DNA of 64,000 nucleotides from Burkholderiaceae bacterium. Its GTDB lineage: Bacteria; Pseudomonadota; Gammaproteobacteria; Burkholderiales; Burkholderiaceae_C. Position 1 is the first letter of the stretch. Every line of letters begins with the position of its first letter. The notes beneath the pieces were generated by a model, which saw only the letters and a program-made list of their open reading frames with translations, was not told the origin of the DNA and ran no database searches. Below, piece by piece: positions 27,554 to 36,887 of the stretch. The stretch covers positions 124,001 to 188,000 of the forward strand of contig JACKLJ010000002.1 of NCBI GenBank assembly GCA_024235955.1, given 5' to 3'. The position numbers and the translations under genes were made by a program.

Positions 27554-28453
27554 ATGAACCTCGATCTCAGCGCCTCCTTCGACACCCTGAACCAGATGGG
27601 CCGTGCCTTTGCGGCGCTGTTGCCCAACCTCATCATCGCCTTGCTCGTGCTGCTGGTGGCGCGGGTGGTGGCCGGGGCGGCGGGCCGGGTGGTCGAGCGC
27701 ATCGTCGAGAAGACCGACCGGCCGGCCAACGTGTCGCTGGTGATGGGGCGGCTGACGCGCTGGGCGGTCTTCGTGCTGGGCCTGCTGGTGGCGCTGACCA
27801 TCGCCGTGCCCTCGTTCAACGCCGGTACGCTGATCGGCGCGCTGGGCGTCAGCGGCGTGGCCATCGGCTTTGCCTTCAAGGACATCTTCCAGAACCTGCT
27901 GGCCGGACTGCTGCTGCTGCTCACGCGGCCGTTCCAGATCGGCGACGTGATCTCCAGCGGCGCGCACGACGGCACGGTGGAAGACATCCAGGTGCGCGCC
28001 ACGCTGGTGCGCACGGTGGACAACCGGCTGGTGGTCATCCCCAACAGCGATCTCTACACCAACCGCGTGGTGGTGCTGACCTCCAAGCCCACGCGGCGCG
28101 GCGAGGTGGTGGTGGGCATCGGCTACGGCGAGGACATCGAGCAGGCCAAGCGCATCGTGCTGGACGCCATCTCCGGCCTGCCGCAGCTGGAGCGCGAGCC
28201 GGCGCCGGCCGTGTACGCCACCGAGCTGGCCGATTCCAGCGTCAACCTCTCGGTGCGCTTCTGGGTCGGGCCCAAGACGGGCCGCGACCTGCTGGGCGCC
28301 ACCGACGCGGTGATCGTCGCCATCAAGAAGGCGCTGGACGCCGCCAACGTGGAGATCGCCTACCCCACGCAGACACTGCTGCTGCAGCGCCAGGTGGCGG
28401 CCAGCCAGGCGACGGCCAGGGCGGATGCCGCGTCGGAGCCACAAGGCGACTGA
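27554..28453 (+). CDS. MscS-family mechanosensitive ion channel
   Basis: 299 aa, the size of small-conductance MscS. Three hydrophobic segments (about 18-40, 62-85, 92-125) end in the pore-lining TM3 GALGVSGVAIGFAFKDIFQN, which has the Gly/Ala packing pattern of MscS. The beta domain RPFQIGDVISSGAHDGTVEDIQ and cytoplasmic PNSDLYTNRVVV follow. It probably protects against hypo-osmotic shock. Its ATG is at 27554; it stands alone. Confidence 0.93.
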   Translation: MNLDLSASFDTLNQMGRAFAALLPNLIIALLVLLVARVVAGAAGRVVERIVEKTDRPANVSLVMGRLTRWAVFVLGLLVALTIAVPSFNAGTLIGALGVSGVAIGFAFKDIFQNLLAGLLLLLTRPFQIGDVISSGAHDGTVEDIQVRATLVRTVDNRLVVIPNSDLYTNRVVVLTSKPTRRGEVVVGIGYGEDIEQAKRIVLDAISGLPQLEREPAPAVYATELADSSVNLSVRFWVGPKTGRDLLGATDAVIVAIKKALDAANVEIAYPTQTLLLQRQVAASQATARADAASEPQGD

Positions 28454-28685
28454 AAAGGGGCCCGCGCCCGCTCGCCATTTGCCGTTCGCGTTCAGCCTGC
28501 CGAAGCAGCGCGCGCTGCCGCCACCTCTCGCCTTTAAGGCTCTCCACCGCGGTATCGGACCAGTCGGCACGGCACCGTCTCGACCTTCTGCATTCCGGAA
28601 TGCTTGGTTCACATAAGGGAACGGCCGAAGATCGCGCCAGGCCGCCGGCCCGAGCAGCGCGCGGCAGACCCATCCGGAGACACCG

Positions 28686-31082
28686 TTGAACAAGCCCTAC
28701 GAAGACATCCAGGAACAGGCAGCGCAGGCCGCCGCCGGCCTGCCCCAGGCGCGGCTCACGGCCATGCACTGGGGCGTGTACGAGGCCGTGGGCAGCGGCG
28801 ACGCGCTCAGCCTGCGCGCCTTCGCGCGCGACCCCGCGCCCTCGCCCATCGGGCTGTCGATGCCGGACGCCGCGCGCGGCCCGCTGCGCGTGCGCCGGCC
28901 CGCCGTGCGGCAAAGCTGGCTGGCCTGGAAGGAAGGCCGGCAGGCCGGCGCCGCGCGGGCCCGACGCGGGCAGGACCCGTTCGTGGAGATCGGCTGGGAG
29001 CGTGCGCTGGACCTGGTGGCCGATGAGCTGGCGCGGGTGCGCCAGGCGCACGGCAACGCCTCGATCTTCGGCGGCTCCTACGGCTGGTCGAGCGCCGGCC
29101 GCTTTCACCACGCGCAGAGCCAGGTGCACCGCTTCCTGAACGCGCTGGGCGGCTACGTGCGCCACGCCGATTCGTACAGCCTGGGCGCCGCGCGCGTGCT
29201 GCTGCCGCACGTGGTGGCGCCGATCGACGAGCTGTTCACCATCCACACCAGCTGGGACGTGATGGCCCGGCACACGCGGCTGTTCGTCACCTTTGGCGGC
29301 GTGCCGGCCAAGAACGCGCAAGTCAGTTCCGGTGGCGCCACCGAACACCTGGTGCCGGGCGGCCTGCGGCGCATGGCCGAGGCCGGCGTGCGCTTCGTCA
29401 ACATCAGCCCGGTGCGCGACGACATCGACACCGGCGGCGAGTTCGAGTGGCTGCCCATCCGCCCCGGCACCGACGCCGCGCTGCTGCTGGCGATGTGCCA
29501 CGTGCTGCTGGCCGGGAACCTGCACGACCCGGCGTTCCTCGCCAGCCACTGCGTCGGCTTCGAGCGGGTGGCCGCCTACCTGCGCGGCGAGACCGACGGC
29601 GTGCCCAAGACCCCTGCCTGGGCCGAACGCATCACCGAAGTGCCGGCGGCGCGCATCGAGGCGCTGGCGCGCGAGATGGCGGCCACGCGCACCATGCTCA
29701 ACATCGCCTGGTCGCTGCAGCGCTCGCACCACGGCGAGCAGCCGTTCTGGGCGCTGGTCACGCTGGCCGCCATGCTGGGGCAGATCGGCCTGCCGGGCGG
29801 CGGCTTCGGCGTGGGTTACGGCGCCACCAACATGATCGGCAGCGACAACGCCAAGTTCTCCGGTCCCACGATGCCGCAGGGTAGCAACGCGGTGGCCGAC
29901 TTCATCCCCGTGGCGCGCATCGCCGACATGCTGGCCGCGCCCGGCACCCCGTTCGACTACAACGGCAAGCGCCTCACCTACCCCGACATCCGGCTGATCT
30001 ACTGGGCCGGCGGCAACCCCTTCCACCACCACCAGGACCTCAACCGCCTGCTCGGCCTGTGGCAGAGCAAGCCGGAGACCATCGTCGTCCACGAGCAGTT
30101 CTGGACGCCCACCGCCAAGCTGGCCGACATCGTGCTGCCCGCCACCACCACGCTGGAGCGCGAGGACATCGGCTACGCCTCGCGCGAGCGCTACATGGTG
30201 GCCATGCGCCAACTGCTGGCGCCCCAGGGCGAGGCGCGCGACGACTACGCCATCTTCACCGACCTGGCCACGCGCCTGGGCGCACGCGAGACCTTCACCG
30301 AAGGCCTGGACGCGCGCGGCTGGGTCCAGCGCCTGTACGACGAAGCACGCGGCCGGGCTGCCAAGGTAGGCGTGGCCTTGCCGGGCTTCGACACCTTCTG
30401 GCAGCAGGGCCTGCTCGATCTGCAGCAGCCGGGGGCCGAGGTGGTGATGTTCGCCGACTTCCGCGCCGATCCGGCCGCCAGCCCGCTGGGCACGCCCAGC
30501 GGCCGCATCGAGCTGTTCAGCGAGCGCATCGCCGGCTTCGGCTATGCCGATTGCCCCGGCCATGCCTGCTGGATGGAGCCGGTGGAATGGCTGGGCAGCA
30601 GCAAGGCCGCGGAGCACCCGCTGCACCTGCTCAGCGACCAGCCCTTCACCAAGCTGCACAGCCAGCTCGACCACGCCGCCTGCAGCCGCGCCAACAAGAT
30701 CAAGGGCTTCGAGCCCATCGGCCTGTCGCCGCAGGACGCGCAGGCGCGCGGGCTGGCGGATGGCGACGTGGTGCGCGTGTTCAACGCGCGCGGAGCCTGC
30801 CTGGCCGCCGTGCGCACCAGCGCCGCCCTGCGGGCCGGCGTGGCCAGGCTTTCCACCGGCGCCTGGTTCGACCCGACGGACTGGCGCGCCTGTGGCCCCG
30901 GCAACCTGGAAAAGCACGGCAACCCCAACGTGCTCTCGCTGGACATCGGCGCCTCGTCGCTCTCGCAAGGCTGCAGCGCGCAGACCTGCCTGGTGCAGGT
31001 GGAGCGCTACACCGGCCCGGCCGTGGTGCCTACGCCGTATGCACTGCCGACCTTCGTCGGCAAACCTCCCGACCAGCCGTGA
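28686..31082 (+). CDS. Molybdopterin-dependent oxidoreductase (BisC/DmsA-type)
   Basis: 798 aa member of the DMSO/TMAO/biotin-sulfoxide reductase family. Visible cofactor-pocket motifs: GGSYGWSSAGRFHHAQSQVH (with the Ser likely to ligate Mo), WAGGNPFHHHQDLNRL, VVHEQFWTPTAKLADIVLPA, and a C-terminal HGNPNVLSLDIGASSLSQG. No N-terminal Fe-S cysteine motif and no twin-arginine signal, as in cytoplasmic BisC-like enzymes. The start is TTG at 28686 with GGAG ten bases upstream; an ATG at 28764 (MHWGVYE) is an alternative close to the usual family start. The substrate is not predictable. Confidence 0.88.
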   Translation: MNKPYEDIQEQAAQAAAGLPQARLTAMHWGVYEAVGSGDALSLRAFARDPAPSPIGLSMPDAARGPLRVRRPAVRQSWLAWKEGRQAGAARARRGQDPFVEIGWERALDLVADELARVRQAHGNASIFGGSYGWSSAGRFHHAQSQVHRFLNALGGYVRHADSYSLGAARVLLPHVVAPIDELFTIHTSWDVMARHTRLFVTFGGVPAKNAQVSSGGATEHLVPGGLRRMAEAGVRFVNISPVRDDIDTGGEFEWLPIRPGTDAALLLAMCHVLLAGNLHDPAFLASHCVGFERVAAYLRGETDGVPKTPAWAERITEVPAARIEALAREMAATRTMLNIAWSLQRSHHGEQPFWALVTLAAMLGQIGLPGGGFGVGYGATNMIGSDNAKFSGPTMPQGSNAVADFIPVARIADMLAAPGTPFDYNGKRLTYPDIRLIYWAGGNPFHHHQDLNRLLGLWQSKPETIVVHEQFWTPTAKLADIVLPATTTLEREDIGYASRERYMVAMRQLLAPQGEARDDYAIFTDLATRLGARETFTEGLDARGWVQRLYDEARGRAAKVGVALPGFDTFWQQGLLDLQQPGAEVVMFADFRADPAASPLGTPSGRIELFSERIAGFGYADCPGHACWMEPVEWLGSSKAAEHPLHLLSDQPFTKLHSQLDHAACSRANKIKGFEPIGLSPQDAQARGLADGDVVRVFNARGACLAAVRTSAALRAGVARLSTGAWFDPTDWRACGPGNLEKHGNPNVLSLDIGASSLSQGCSAQTCLVQVERYTGPAVVPTPYALPTFVGKPPDQP

Positions 31083-31095
31083 GCCGGACGGCGCG

Positions 31096-31491
31096 CTAAC
31101 CCCCGGCGGGCGCCCAGGGCCCTTCGACGAACACCGCCTCGCCCTCGCCCGGCCAGGGTGGCAGGGTCACAGCGACGGCGGACACGGGCTGGTCGGCCGC
31201 GGCGCGGAACTGGAAGCGCGTGCCCACCGGGATCGTCAGGCACACGCCCGGCACCAGCGCCACGGTTTCCTCGCGCCCGCCCTGGCTGCGCCACATCTCG
31301 CCGCGCCCCGCCAGCACGTACCAGACCTCGTCCACTGTCTGGTGCACCACCGCCTTCGCCACCTGCCCGGCCTTCAGCTCGAAATGCGCCATGCTGCCGC
31401 CCGGCAGGCCGAGCAGCACGCGCACGTCCGATCCATCGGGCGCCGTTACCGTGGGGTCGGTGGGCAGGTGCAGGGTGGCGAAATCGGTCAT
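31096..31491 (-). CDS. Cupin domain protein
   Basis: 131 aa single cupin. Motif 1 region KAVVHQTVDEVWYVLAGRGEMW and motif 2 PGVCLTIPVGTRFQFRA are visible. Metal ligands are incomplete: one His and a Glu can be seen in motif 1, but no His in motif 2. A binding or sensing role is as likely as catalysis. It is 18 bases downstream of the Bcs1-like ATPase gene and convergent with the molybdoenzyme gene. Confidence 0.82.
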   Translation of the reverse strand: MTDFATLHLPTDPTVTAPDGSDVRVLLGLPGGSMAHFELKAGQVAKAVVHQTVDEVWYVLAGRGEMWRSQGGREETVALVPGVCLTIPVGTRFQFRAAADQPVSAVAVTLPPWPGEGEAVFVEGPWAPAGG

Positions 31492-31509
31492 GAGGGTAAC
31501 GGTGGACTG

Positions 31510-32718
31510 TCAGCCCGGCGCGTTGGCGCCGAACCGCCGCATCAACTCCCCCTGCACCGCCGCGGGTGAGAGCTTCTGGCCCGCGCGCTCGCGGGCAAAG
31601 GCGGCGGCTGCAGCCTCGTCGGGGTGGAACTTGAGGTACAGGCGGCGCAGCTGGTCTTCGTCGGCCCAGCCGAGTTCCACCTGCTCGTCGATGCGGCCGG
31701 CGCGGATCAGGGCCGGGTCCAGCCGCTCGATGTGGTTGGTGGTCATGAACAGCACCGTGCCCTCCTGCGTGGCCACACCGTCCAGTGCGTTCAGGAAACC
31801 GCTGAACGACAGCTTGACCTGGGCGTGCGCGGCGTCGCGCTCGCGAAAGAACGCGTCCACGTCCTCGATCAGCAGCAGCGAGCGCTGCGGCACCGCCGCC
31901 AGCAGGGTGTGGATTTTCTCGTCGGTGACGATGGGGCTGGCCAGGCTGAGCGTGCAGACGTTCAGCCGCAGCTCGCTGGCCAGCGCGGTGACGAGCGAGG
32001 TCTTGCCGGTGCCGGGCGGGCCAAACAGCAGGTAGCCGCGCCGCCACGGGATGCCGAGCTGGGCATAGCGCTCGCGGCTGGTCAGGAAGCGCTCCAGGTC
32101 GGCCAGCAGCGCCTCGCCCTGCCCGGCCTTGAGCACCACCGAGGCCAGCGGCCGCCGGCTGCCCAGGCGCGCGCGCATCCAGTCGCCGCCGTGGAAGGGG
32201 TTGGGGATGTAGACCGAGAGCGTGTCGGTCTCTCGCGCAGCGCGGGCCAGGATGGCGGCCTGCAGAAAGGCTTCCAGAAAGCGTGGCGAGCGGCCCAGGG
32301 TGGACAGGCTCACCTTCTCGAACACGCTCTGCGTGACCTGCAGCTCGCGCCGCAGCCACAGCCAGCGGCCGTCCACCCGCAGGATATGCAGACCCTCGCC
32401 GGGGCTCAGGAAGGCGCGCGGCGGCTGGCCGTTGCGCAGGTCTTCTTCCAGGCTCTGGTAGGCCGAGCCGCTGCGCACGCTGCGCGCGGTGAACTGGTTC
32501 ACGCCGCGCAGGCCGGGGTGATGGTCCATGTACTCGACCAGCGCGGGAAACAAGAACTCGTCGCGCGAATCGACGGTAAGCGTGCTGATGAAAAAGCGCC
32601 GGGCCCAGCTGATGACGAGCCCCGGCACGTCCTTCAGCCAGTAGGCCAGCGCGCCGGCGGCGGCCAGCAGGGCGGCCTGCAGCGCGGGTTGGGTGAGGAG
32701 CTGGCTGGTGTCAGGCAT
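31510..32718 (-). CDS. Bcs1-like AAA ATPase with N-terminal membrane anchor
   Basis: 402 aa. A hydrophobic N-terminal segment (about residues 12-38) is followed by a BCS1_N-like region with FFISTLTVDSRDEFLFPALVEY, and then an AAA module from about 205: GYLLFGPPGTGKTSLVTALA (Walker A), LLLIEDVDAFF (Walker B), TTNHIERLDPALIRAGRID (sensor 1 and arginine finger region). This is the architecture of mitochondrial Bcs1, which translocates the folded Rieske protein. Bacterial homologues are uncharacterised. No Rieske/cytochrome bc1 gene is nearby. A family 1 repeat lies just upstream of its start. Confidence 0.88.
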   Translation of the reverse strand: MPDTSQLLTQPALQAALLAAAGALAYWLKDVPGLVISWARRFFISTLTVDSRDEFLFPALVEYMDHHPGLRGVNQFTARSVRSGSAYQSLEEDLRNGQPPRAFLSPGEGLHILRVDGRWLWLRRELQVTQSVFEKVSLSTLGRSPRFLEAFLQAAILARAARETDTLSVYIPNPFHGGDWMRARLGSRRPLASVVLKAGQGEALLADLERFLTSRERYAQLGIPWRRGYLLFGPPGTGKTSLVTALASELRLNVCTLSLASPIVTDEKIHTLLAAVPQRSLLLIEDVDAFFRERDAAHAQVKLSFSGFLNALDGVATQEGTVLFMTTNHIERLDPALIRAGRIDEQVELGWADEDQLRRLYLKFHPDEAAAAAFARERAGQKLSPAAVQGELMRRFGANAPG

Positions 32719-32720
32719 GG

Positions 32721-32792
32721 GCTTTCAAGAATGAAAAGTGGCTTCAGCCCTTTGCTGGCGGTCGCAGACAGCTATCGAAATGAAAGCAATCT
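32721..32792 (-). repeat. Family 1 palindromic repeat, copy 9
   Basis: Minus-oriented: TTTCGATAGCTGTCTGCGAC, then CGCCAGCAAAGGGCTGAAGC, then CACTTTTCATTC. It is immediately upstream of the Bcs1-like gene, in its expected promoter region. Confidence 0.88.
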
Positions 32793-32934
32793 TCGGCATC
32801 ATCAGTTGCCTTGGATGCTTCCCTGCAGACCATGCCTGGCGCGCGGCCAACGCATCAGACCGCCCCCGGTGCGGCCACCGAAGCGCTGCGGCGCCCGCAC
32901 GACCGCGCGCTCGCACCCACTCGCTCGCACCCAC

Positions 32935-33978
32935 TCATTTGTCCGACGTGATGCCCGCCGCCTTGATGATGCGCGCGTCGGCCGCCGATTCGCGGGCGAT
33001 CATTCTGGCGAAGTCCGCCGCGCTGCCGCCGGTCGGCAGGTTGTCGGCGCTGGCGATCTGGCGGCGCAGCTCGGGTTGCTGCAGCAGGCGGTTGACCTCG
33101 CGGTTCATGCGGTCGACCACGGCCTCGGGCGTGCCGGCCGGCGCGAACAGGCCGAACACCGAGGCCAGGTTGGCCGCGGGCAGGCCCAGCTCGGCCAGCG
33201 TGGGCACGTCGGGCAGCGCCTCCAGCCTCTGCGGGCTGCCGGCCGCCAGCGGGTGCAGCTTGCCGGCCTTGATGTGGCCCATGATGGCCGGGCTGGCGTT
33301 GACCGACAGCACCTCGAACTGGCCCGACAGCGCGTCGGTGATCTGCTGGCCGCCGCCCTTGTAAGGGATGTGGGTGATGTCGGCGCCGGTGCCGGCCTTG
33401 ACCTGCTCCAGCACGATGTGGCCGAGCGAGGCCGGCCCCGACGTAGCCCAGCGGATCGCCCCCGGCTGCGCCTTGGCGGCGGCGATCAGCGCCTTGAAGT
33501 CGCGGGCGGACAAGGCCTGCGTGCCCAGCAGCAGCACCGGCGAGGCGATGACGCTGACCACCGGCACGATGTCCCTGGCCGGGTCGAACGGCACCTTGCC
33601 CAGGTGCGGGCTGAGCACCAGCGGGCTGATGGCGGCGAAGCCGAAGCTGTAGCCATCGGGCGCGGCCTTGGCCACGGCGTCCATGCCGATGGTGCCGCTG
33701 GCGCCGGCCTTGTTGTCCACCACCACGCTCTGGCCCAGCACGGGCGCCAGCTTCTCGGCCAGCACGCGGGCCAGCGTGTCGGCCACGCCGCCCGGCGGGT
33801 AGGCCACGGTGATCTTCACCGGCCTGGCCGGCCAGGCCTGGGCGCGCGCGCCGAGCGGCAGCGCTGCCGTGGCAGCCAGCGCGAGCAGGTGCCGGCGGCG
33901 CAGCGCCTGGCGCGAGGAAGTGCCGGAAGGCGCGGCACTCGGCGCGGCGGAAGAGGATGCGGTATCGAAGAAAGTCAT
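32935..33978 (-). CDS. Tripartite tricarboxylate transporter substrate-binding protein (Bug family)
   Basis: 347 aa exported solute-binding protein. The N-terminus has a long serine-rich lead, then an RRRHLLALAATAALPLGARA signal; two adjacent arginines suggest Tat export. The mature part has the Bug pattern: WPARPVKITVAYPPGGVADTLAR, VVVDNKAGASGTIGMDAVAK, DGYSFGF and ITHIPYKGGGQQI. No TctAB membrane genes are adjacent, as is common for orphan Bug proteins in Burkholderiales. Ligand unknown. Confidence 0.92.
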   Translation of the reverse strand: MTFFDTASSSAAPSAAPSGTSSRQALRRRHLLALAATAALPLGARAQAWPARPVKITVAYPPGGVADTLARVLAEKLAPVLGQSVVVDNKAGASGTIGMDAVAKAAPDGYSFGFAAISPLVLSPHLGKVPFDPARDIVPVVSVIASPVLLLGTQALSARDFKALIAAAKAQPGAIRWATSGPASLGHIVLEQVKAGTGADITHIPYKGGGQQITDALSGQFEVLSVNASPAIMGHIKAGKLHPLAAGSPQRLEALPDVPTLAELGLPAANLASVFGLFAPAGTPEAVVDRMNREVNRLLQQPELRRQIASADNLPTGGSAADFARMIARESAADARIIKAAGITSDK

Positions 33979-34093
33979 GCACCGATTGTGCTACCGGCGC
34001 TCGGCCTGCCCCTGCCGGCAGCAGGCGCGCGGGTTGCCGCGGCTTGAGCCGCGTCAAGGCCGCGATCGGCCCGGATGCCACAATCTGCGCCCC

Positions 34094-34735
34094 ATGAAGC
34101 CCACCCAGGCCGCCACGCCCACACCACGCCCGGCGCCCGCGCCACCGCCGCACCGCTGGACGGACGACGCACAGGGCCTGTTCACCGGCACGCTGCTGGT
34201 GGGCGTGGCCACGGTGCTCTACCGGCACGCCCACATGCTCACGGGCGGCACCTTCGGCGTCGCCTTCCTGCTCAACTACGCCACCGGCTGGCGGCTCGGG
34301 CTGATGTTCTTCCTGGTCAACCTGCCCTTCTACTGGCTGGCCTGGCGGCGCATGGGCCGCGCCTTCACGCTCAAGACCCTCACGGCGGTGACCATGCTAT
34401 CGCTCTGGTCGGAGCTGCTGCCGCGCTGGCTGCAGCTGGGCGAAGTGCAGCCGCTGCTGGCCGCGGTGCTGGCCGGCGTGCTCACCGGCACCGGCATGCT
34501 GATGCTGTTCCGCCACCGCGCGTCGCTGGGCGGCTTCAACGTGCTGGTGCTGTACCTGCAGGAAACGCGCGGCTGGTCGGCCGGGCTGCTGCAGATGATG
34601 CTGGACGCCACCATCGTGGTGCTGGCGCTGTTCGTCGTGCCCTGGCAGGCGGTGCTGCTGTCGGTGTTCAGCGCGCTGGTGCTGAACGCCGTGCTGGCCG
34701 TCAACCACCGGCCGGGCCGCTACATGGCGGCGTGA
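34094..34735 (+). CDS. YitT family membrane protein
   Basis: 213 aa with about five to six hydrophobic segments. GLFTGTLLVGVATVLYRHA, TGGTFGVAFLLNYATGWRLG and GTGMLMLFRHRASLGGFNVL are typical of the five-TM YitT/DUF161 N-terminal module. The usual C-terminal DUF2179 domain is missing, as in many proteobacterial versions. Function unknown. The first 25 residues are a Pro/Thr-rich cytoplasmic tail. Confidence 0.87.
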   Translation: MKPTQAATPTPRPAPAPPPHRWTDDAQGLFTGTLLVGVATVLYRHAHMLTGGTFGVAFLLNYATGWRLGLMFFLVNLPFYWLAWRRMGRAFTLKTLTAVTMLSLWSELLPRWLQLGEVQPLLAAVLAGVLTGTGMLMLFRHRASLGGFNVLVLYLQETRGWSAGLLQMMLDATIVVLALFVVPWQAVLLSVFSALVLNAVLAVNHRPGRYMAA

Positions 34736-34760
34736 GGGCGCGGCTTCGACACCACCCCCG

Positions 34761-34830
34761 ACATTTCAAGCCTTTTGAGCCTCCAGCCCTTTGCCAGCGG
34801 GCGCAGGCAGCTCATGTTTCCATAGCATTC
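34761..34830 (-). repeat. Family 1 palindromic repeat, copy 10
   Basis: Minus-oriented: ATGAGCTGCCTGCGCCCG, then CTGGCAAAGGGCTGGAGGC. It overlaps the final codons of the epimerase gene; the TGA of ATGAGC is that gene's stop. Confidence 0.88.
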
Positions 34831-35780
34831 CGAGGGCTGACCTGAAGTGCACGGAACCAGTCGACGGTGGCGCGCAGGCCTTCGTGCAGGCTCACCTCGG
34901 GCTGCCACCCCAGAGCCTGGCGCGCCAGGCTGATGTCGGGCTGGCGACGCAGCGGGTCGTCCTCGCGCCCGGGCTCGCTGCGCAGGCCGGCGCTGCAACC
35001 GGTGAGCGCCAGCACTTCGCGCGCCAGCACCGCCACGCTGACTTCCTGCGGGTTGCCGATGTTCACCGGCCCCTGCACGCGCTCCTGCTCCATCAGCGCC
35101 AGCAGCCCGCGCACGGTGTCGCTCACGTAGCAGAAGGAACGGGTCTGCGAGCCCTTGCCGTGCACGGGCAAGGGCTCACCGCGCAAGGCATGGGCGATGA
35201 AGCAGCTCACCACCCGTCCGTCGTCCGCCCGCAACCGCGGGCCATAGGTGTTGAACAACCGCGCCAGCCGCACCTGGGTGCCGTGCTGTGCGGCGTGCGC
35301 GACCAGCAGCGCCTCGGCACAGCGCTTGCCCTCGTCGTAGCAGCTGCGCGGCCCCACGGGGTTGACGTGGCCCCAGTAGCCTTCCGGCTGCGGGTGCACG
35401 GCCGGGTCGCCGTAGACCTCGCTGGTGGACGCCAGCAGCAACCGCGCACCGTGCGCCCGTGCAAAGCCGAGAGCGTGCAGCGTGCCGACCACGTTGGTGC
35501 GGATGGTCTCCACAGGCGTGCGCTGGTAGTCGTCGGGGCTGGCCGGGCTGGCCAGGTGGTAGATGCGGCCCGCGGGCTGCAGCGCCGCCCAGTCGGCCTC
35601 GCGGGTCACGTCGCCGCGCACGAAGCTGAAGCGCGGGTGGCCGCGCAGGTGCTCGATGTTGGCCGCCTGCCCAGTGGAGAGATTGTCGAGACAGACCACC
35701 CGCTCGCCGCGGGCCAGCAGCGCGTCGCACAGATGGCTGCCGACGAAGCCCGCGCCGCCGGTGACCAGCACCTCTTTCAC
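34812..35780 (-). CDS. NAD-dependent nucleotide-sugar epimerase/decarboxylase (UXS-like)
   Basis: 322 aa extended SDR. The Rossmann motif is VTGGAGFVGSHLCDALLARG at the N-terminus. Ser/Tyr/Lys catalysis is suggested by LLASTSEVYGDPAVHPQPE and GPRSCYDEGKRCAEAL (YxxxK). FNTYGPRLRADDGRVVSCFI and GSQTRSFCYVSDTVRGL match UDP-glucuronate decarboxylases, which make UDP-xylose. The start is GTG at 35780, overlapping the stop of the glycosyltransferase gene. The last six codons lie in a family 1 repeat. Confidence 0.88.
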   Translation of the reverse strand: MKEVLVTGGAGFVGSHLCDALLARGERVVCLDNLSTGQAANIEHLRGHPRFSFVRGDVTREADWAALQPAGRIYHLASPASPDDYQRTPVETIRTNVVGTLHALGFARAHGARLLLASTSEVYGDPAVHPQPEGYWGHVNPVGPRSCYDEGKRCAEALLVAHAAQHGTQVRLARLFNTYGPRLRADDGRVVSCFIAHALRGEPLPVHGKGSQTRSFCYVSDTVRGLLALMEQERVQGPVNIGNPQEVSVAVLAREVLALTGCSAGLRSEPGREDDPLRRQPDISLARQALGWQPEVSLHEGLRATVDWFRALQVSPRNAMET

Positions 35781-36580
35781 CCGCGGGCACCCGCGGGTGG
35801 CGCCACGGCCGGAGCCGCGTTGCCGGCGACGTGCTGCACGCGCAGCAGGCCCCAGATCTCCTCGGGCGTCAGGCCCTCGCCCACGGCCAGCAGCGTGTCG
35901 TCGTGCAGGCCGTGCTCGGGCGGCTCCAGGCCGGCCTGCAGGTAGGTGGGGCGCCAGTTGGATTCGTAGAGCACGGTGTGCTGCTGCGTCCACATGACCT
36001 TCAGCTGGTGGTGCTGCATGAGCGAGCACATGACGCGGTCGCAAGCCGGCGTGAGCGAGCGCGGAAAGCGGCACCACACGCCCCACAGGAAACCGGCCGA
36101 GCGCGTCAGGCTGATGCAGCTGGTGTCGACGAAGGGCGAGCCCACGCCTTCGCCCTCCGCCTTGAGCCGCAGGTGCTCGTGGCCCGGCAGGAACAGGTGG
36201 CGCGAGGCAAACACGGCGTCGAGCATGACGCCGTTGGCGCGCTGCTGCTCCACCACCTGGACCACCGACGCCGCGTGCCCCGGCAGGAACAGGTTGTCGG
36301 CATCCAGGTAGCTGACGATGTCGACGTCGTCCGCCAGCGCGCACAGCGCGCCGATGCCGCGCGGCGTGCAACCGTAGTTGGCATGCGCGTGGGGCAACAC
36401 GATGTGGCGCACCTGCGGCCAGCTGGCCATCAGCTCGTGCTGCGGAAAGCCGTCGGCCACCATGTAATGCACCACCTGCGGGTGGCTCTGCGCGCGCACG
36501 CTTTCCATGCAGCGCTGCAGCACCGCGGGGCTTTCCTTGTAGTACGGCGTCACCACGGCCACGCGCAGCGGCTCGGACAT
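35777..36580 (-). CDS. Family 2-like glycosyltransferase
   Basis: 267 aa from the ATG at 36580, chosen because GGAGGAACGC stands directly before it. GT-A fold: VAVVTPYYKESPAVLQRCME at the N-terminus, SYLDADNLFLPGH with the DxD-like metal motif near residue 110, and PACDRVMCSLMQHH near 195. It probably acts in the cytoplasm on a nucleotide sugar. Coupled by a four-base overlap to the UXS-like gene, so UDP-xylose or a related sugar is a candidate donor. No other polysaccharide genes are nearby. Confidence 0.82.
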   Translation of the reverse strand: MSEPLRVAVVTPYYKESPAVLQRCMESVRAQSHPQVVHYMVADGFPQHELMASWPQVRHIVLPHAHANYGCTPRGIGALCALADDVDIVSYLDADNLFLPGHAASVVQVVEQQRANGVMLDAVFASRHLFLPGHEHLRLKAEGEGVGSPFVDTSCISLTRSAGFLWGVWCRFPRSLTPACDRVMCSLMQHHQLKVMWTQQHTVLYESNWRPTYLQAGLEPPEHGLHDDTLLAVGEGLTPEEIWGLLRVQHVAGNAAPAVAPPAGARG

Positions 36581-36617
36581 GCGTTCCTCCCTGGTGCGGA
36601 TGGCGCACCAGCGCGCC

Positions 36618-36640
36618 ATCGCAATGAGAATTGTTGCACA
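36618..36640. promoter_or_regulatory. Fur-box-like sequence upstream of the glycosyltransferase
   Basis: GCAATGAGAATTGTTGCAC resembles one and a half Fur hexamers (AATGAGAATT). It is AT-richer than its surroundings and 38 bases before the gene. Whether Fur binds is unproven. Confidence 0.35.
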
Positions 36641-36765
36641 AAGTAATACGAAATGTATCCTGCCTCAGGGGGACGGAGTGCCAGGCAGCCAACGGGCAAG
36701 CTAGCACGCAGGAACCCCGGCATGAACCAGTCGGGCACGCACAACCGCCACCGGGGACCCAAGCC

Positions 36766-36886
36766 TCAGGCTGCCTCCACGCCGATGCCGCCGCGGGCGG
36801 CCAGCAGCACCTCCATGAACGCGTCGGCCGCCCTGCCCAGCGGCCGGTCGCGCCGGCGCACCACTCCCACCTGCCGCGCGATTGAC
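36766..36886 (-). pseudogene. Remnant of a LysR-type regulator (C-terminal tail only)
   Basis: On the minus strand one frame reads QVGVVRRRDRPLGRAADAFM and continues EVL to a TGA at 36768-36766. This resembles the last 35-40 residues of LysR regulators, where a strand (VGLV), then RxxRPLSxAAxALL precedes the stop. No start or DNA-binding part is present. It ends against the amidohydrolase remnant on the other strand. Confidence 0.5.
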
Positions 36887-36887
36887 C

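Noticed and set aside
28323..30968. 881-codon minus-strand frame opposite the molybdopterin oxidoreductase gene
   Set aside because: No domain signatures; the plus-strand product has clear molybdoenzyme motifs throughout.
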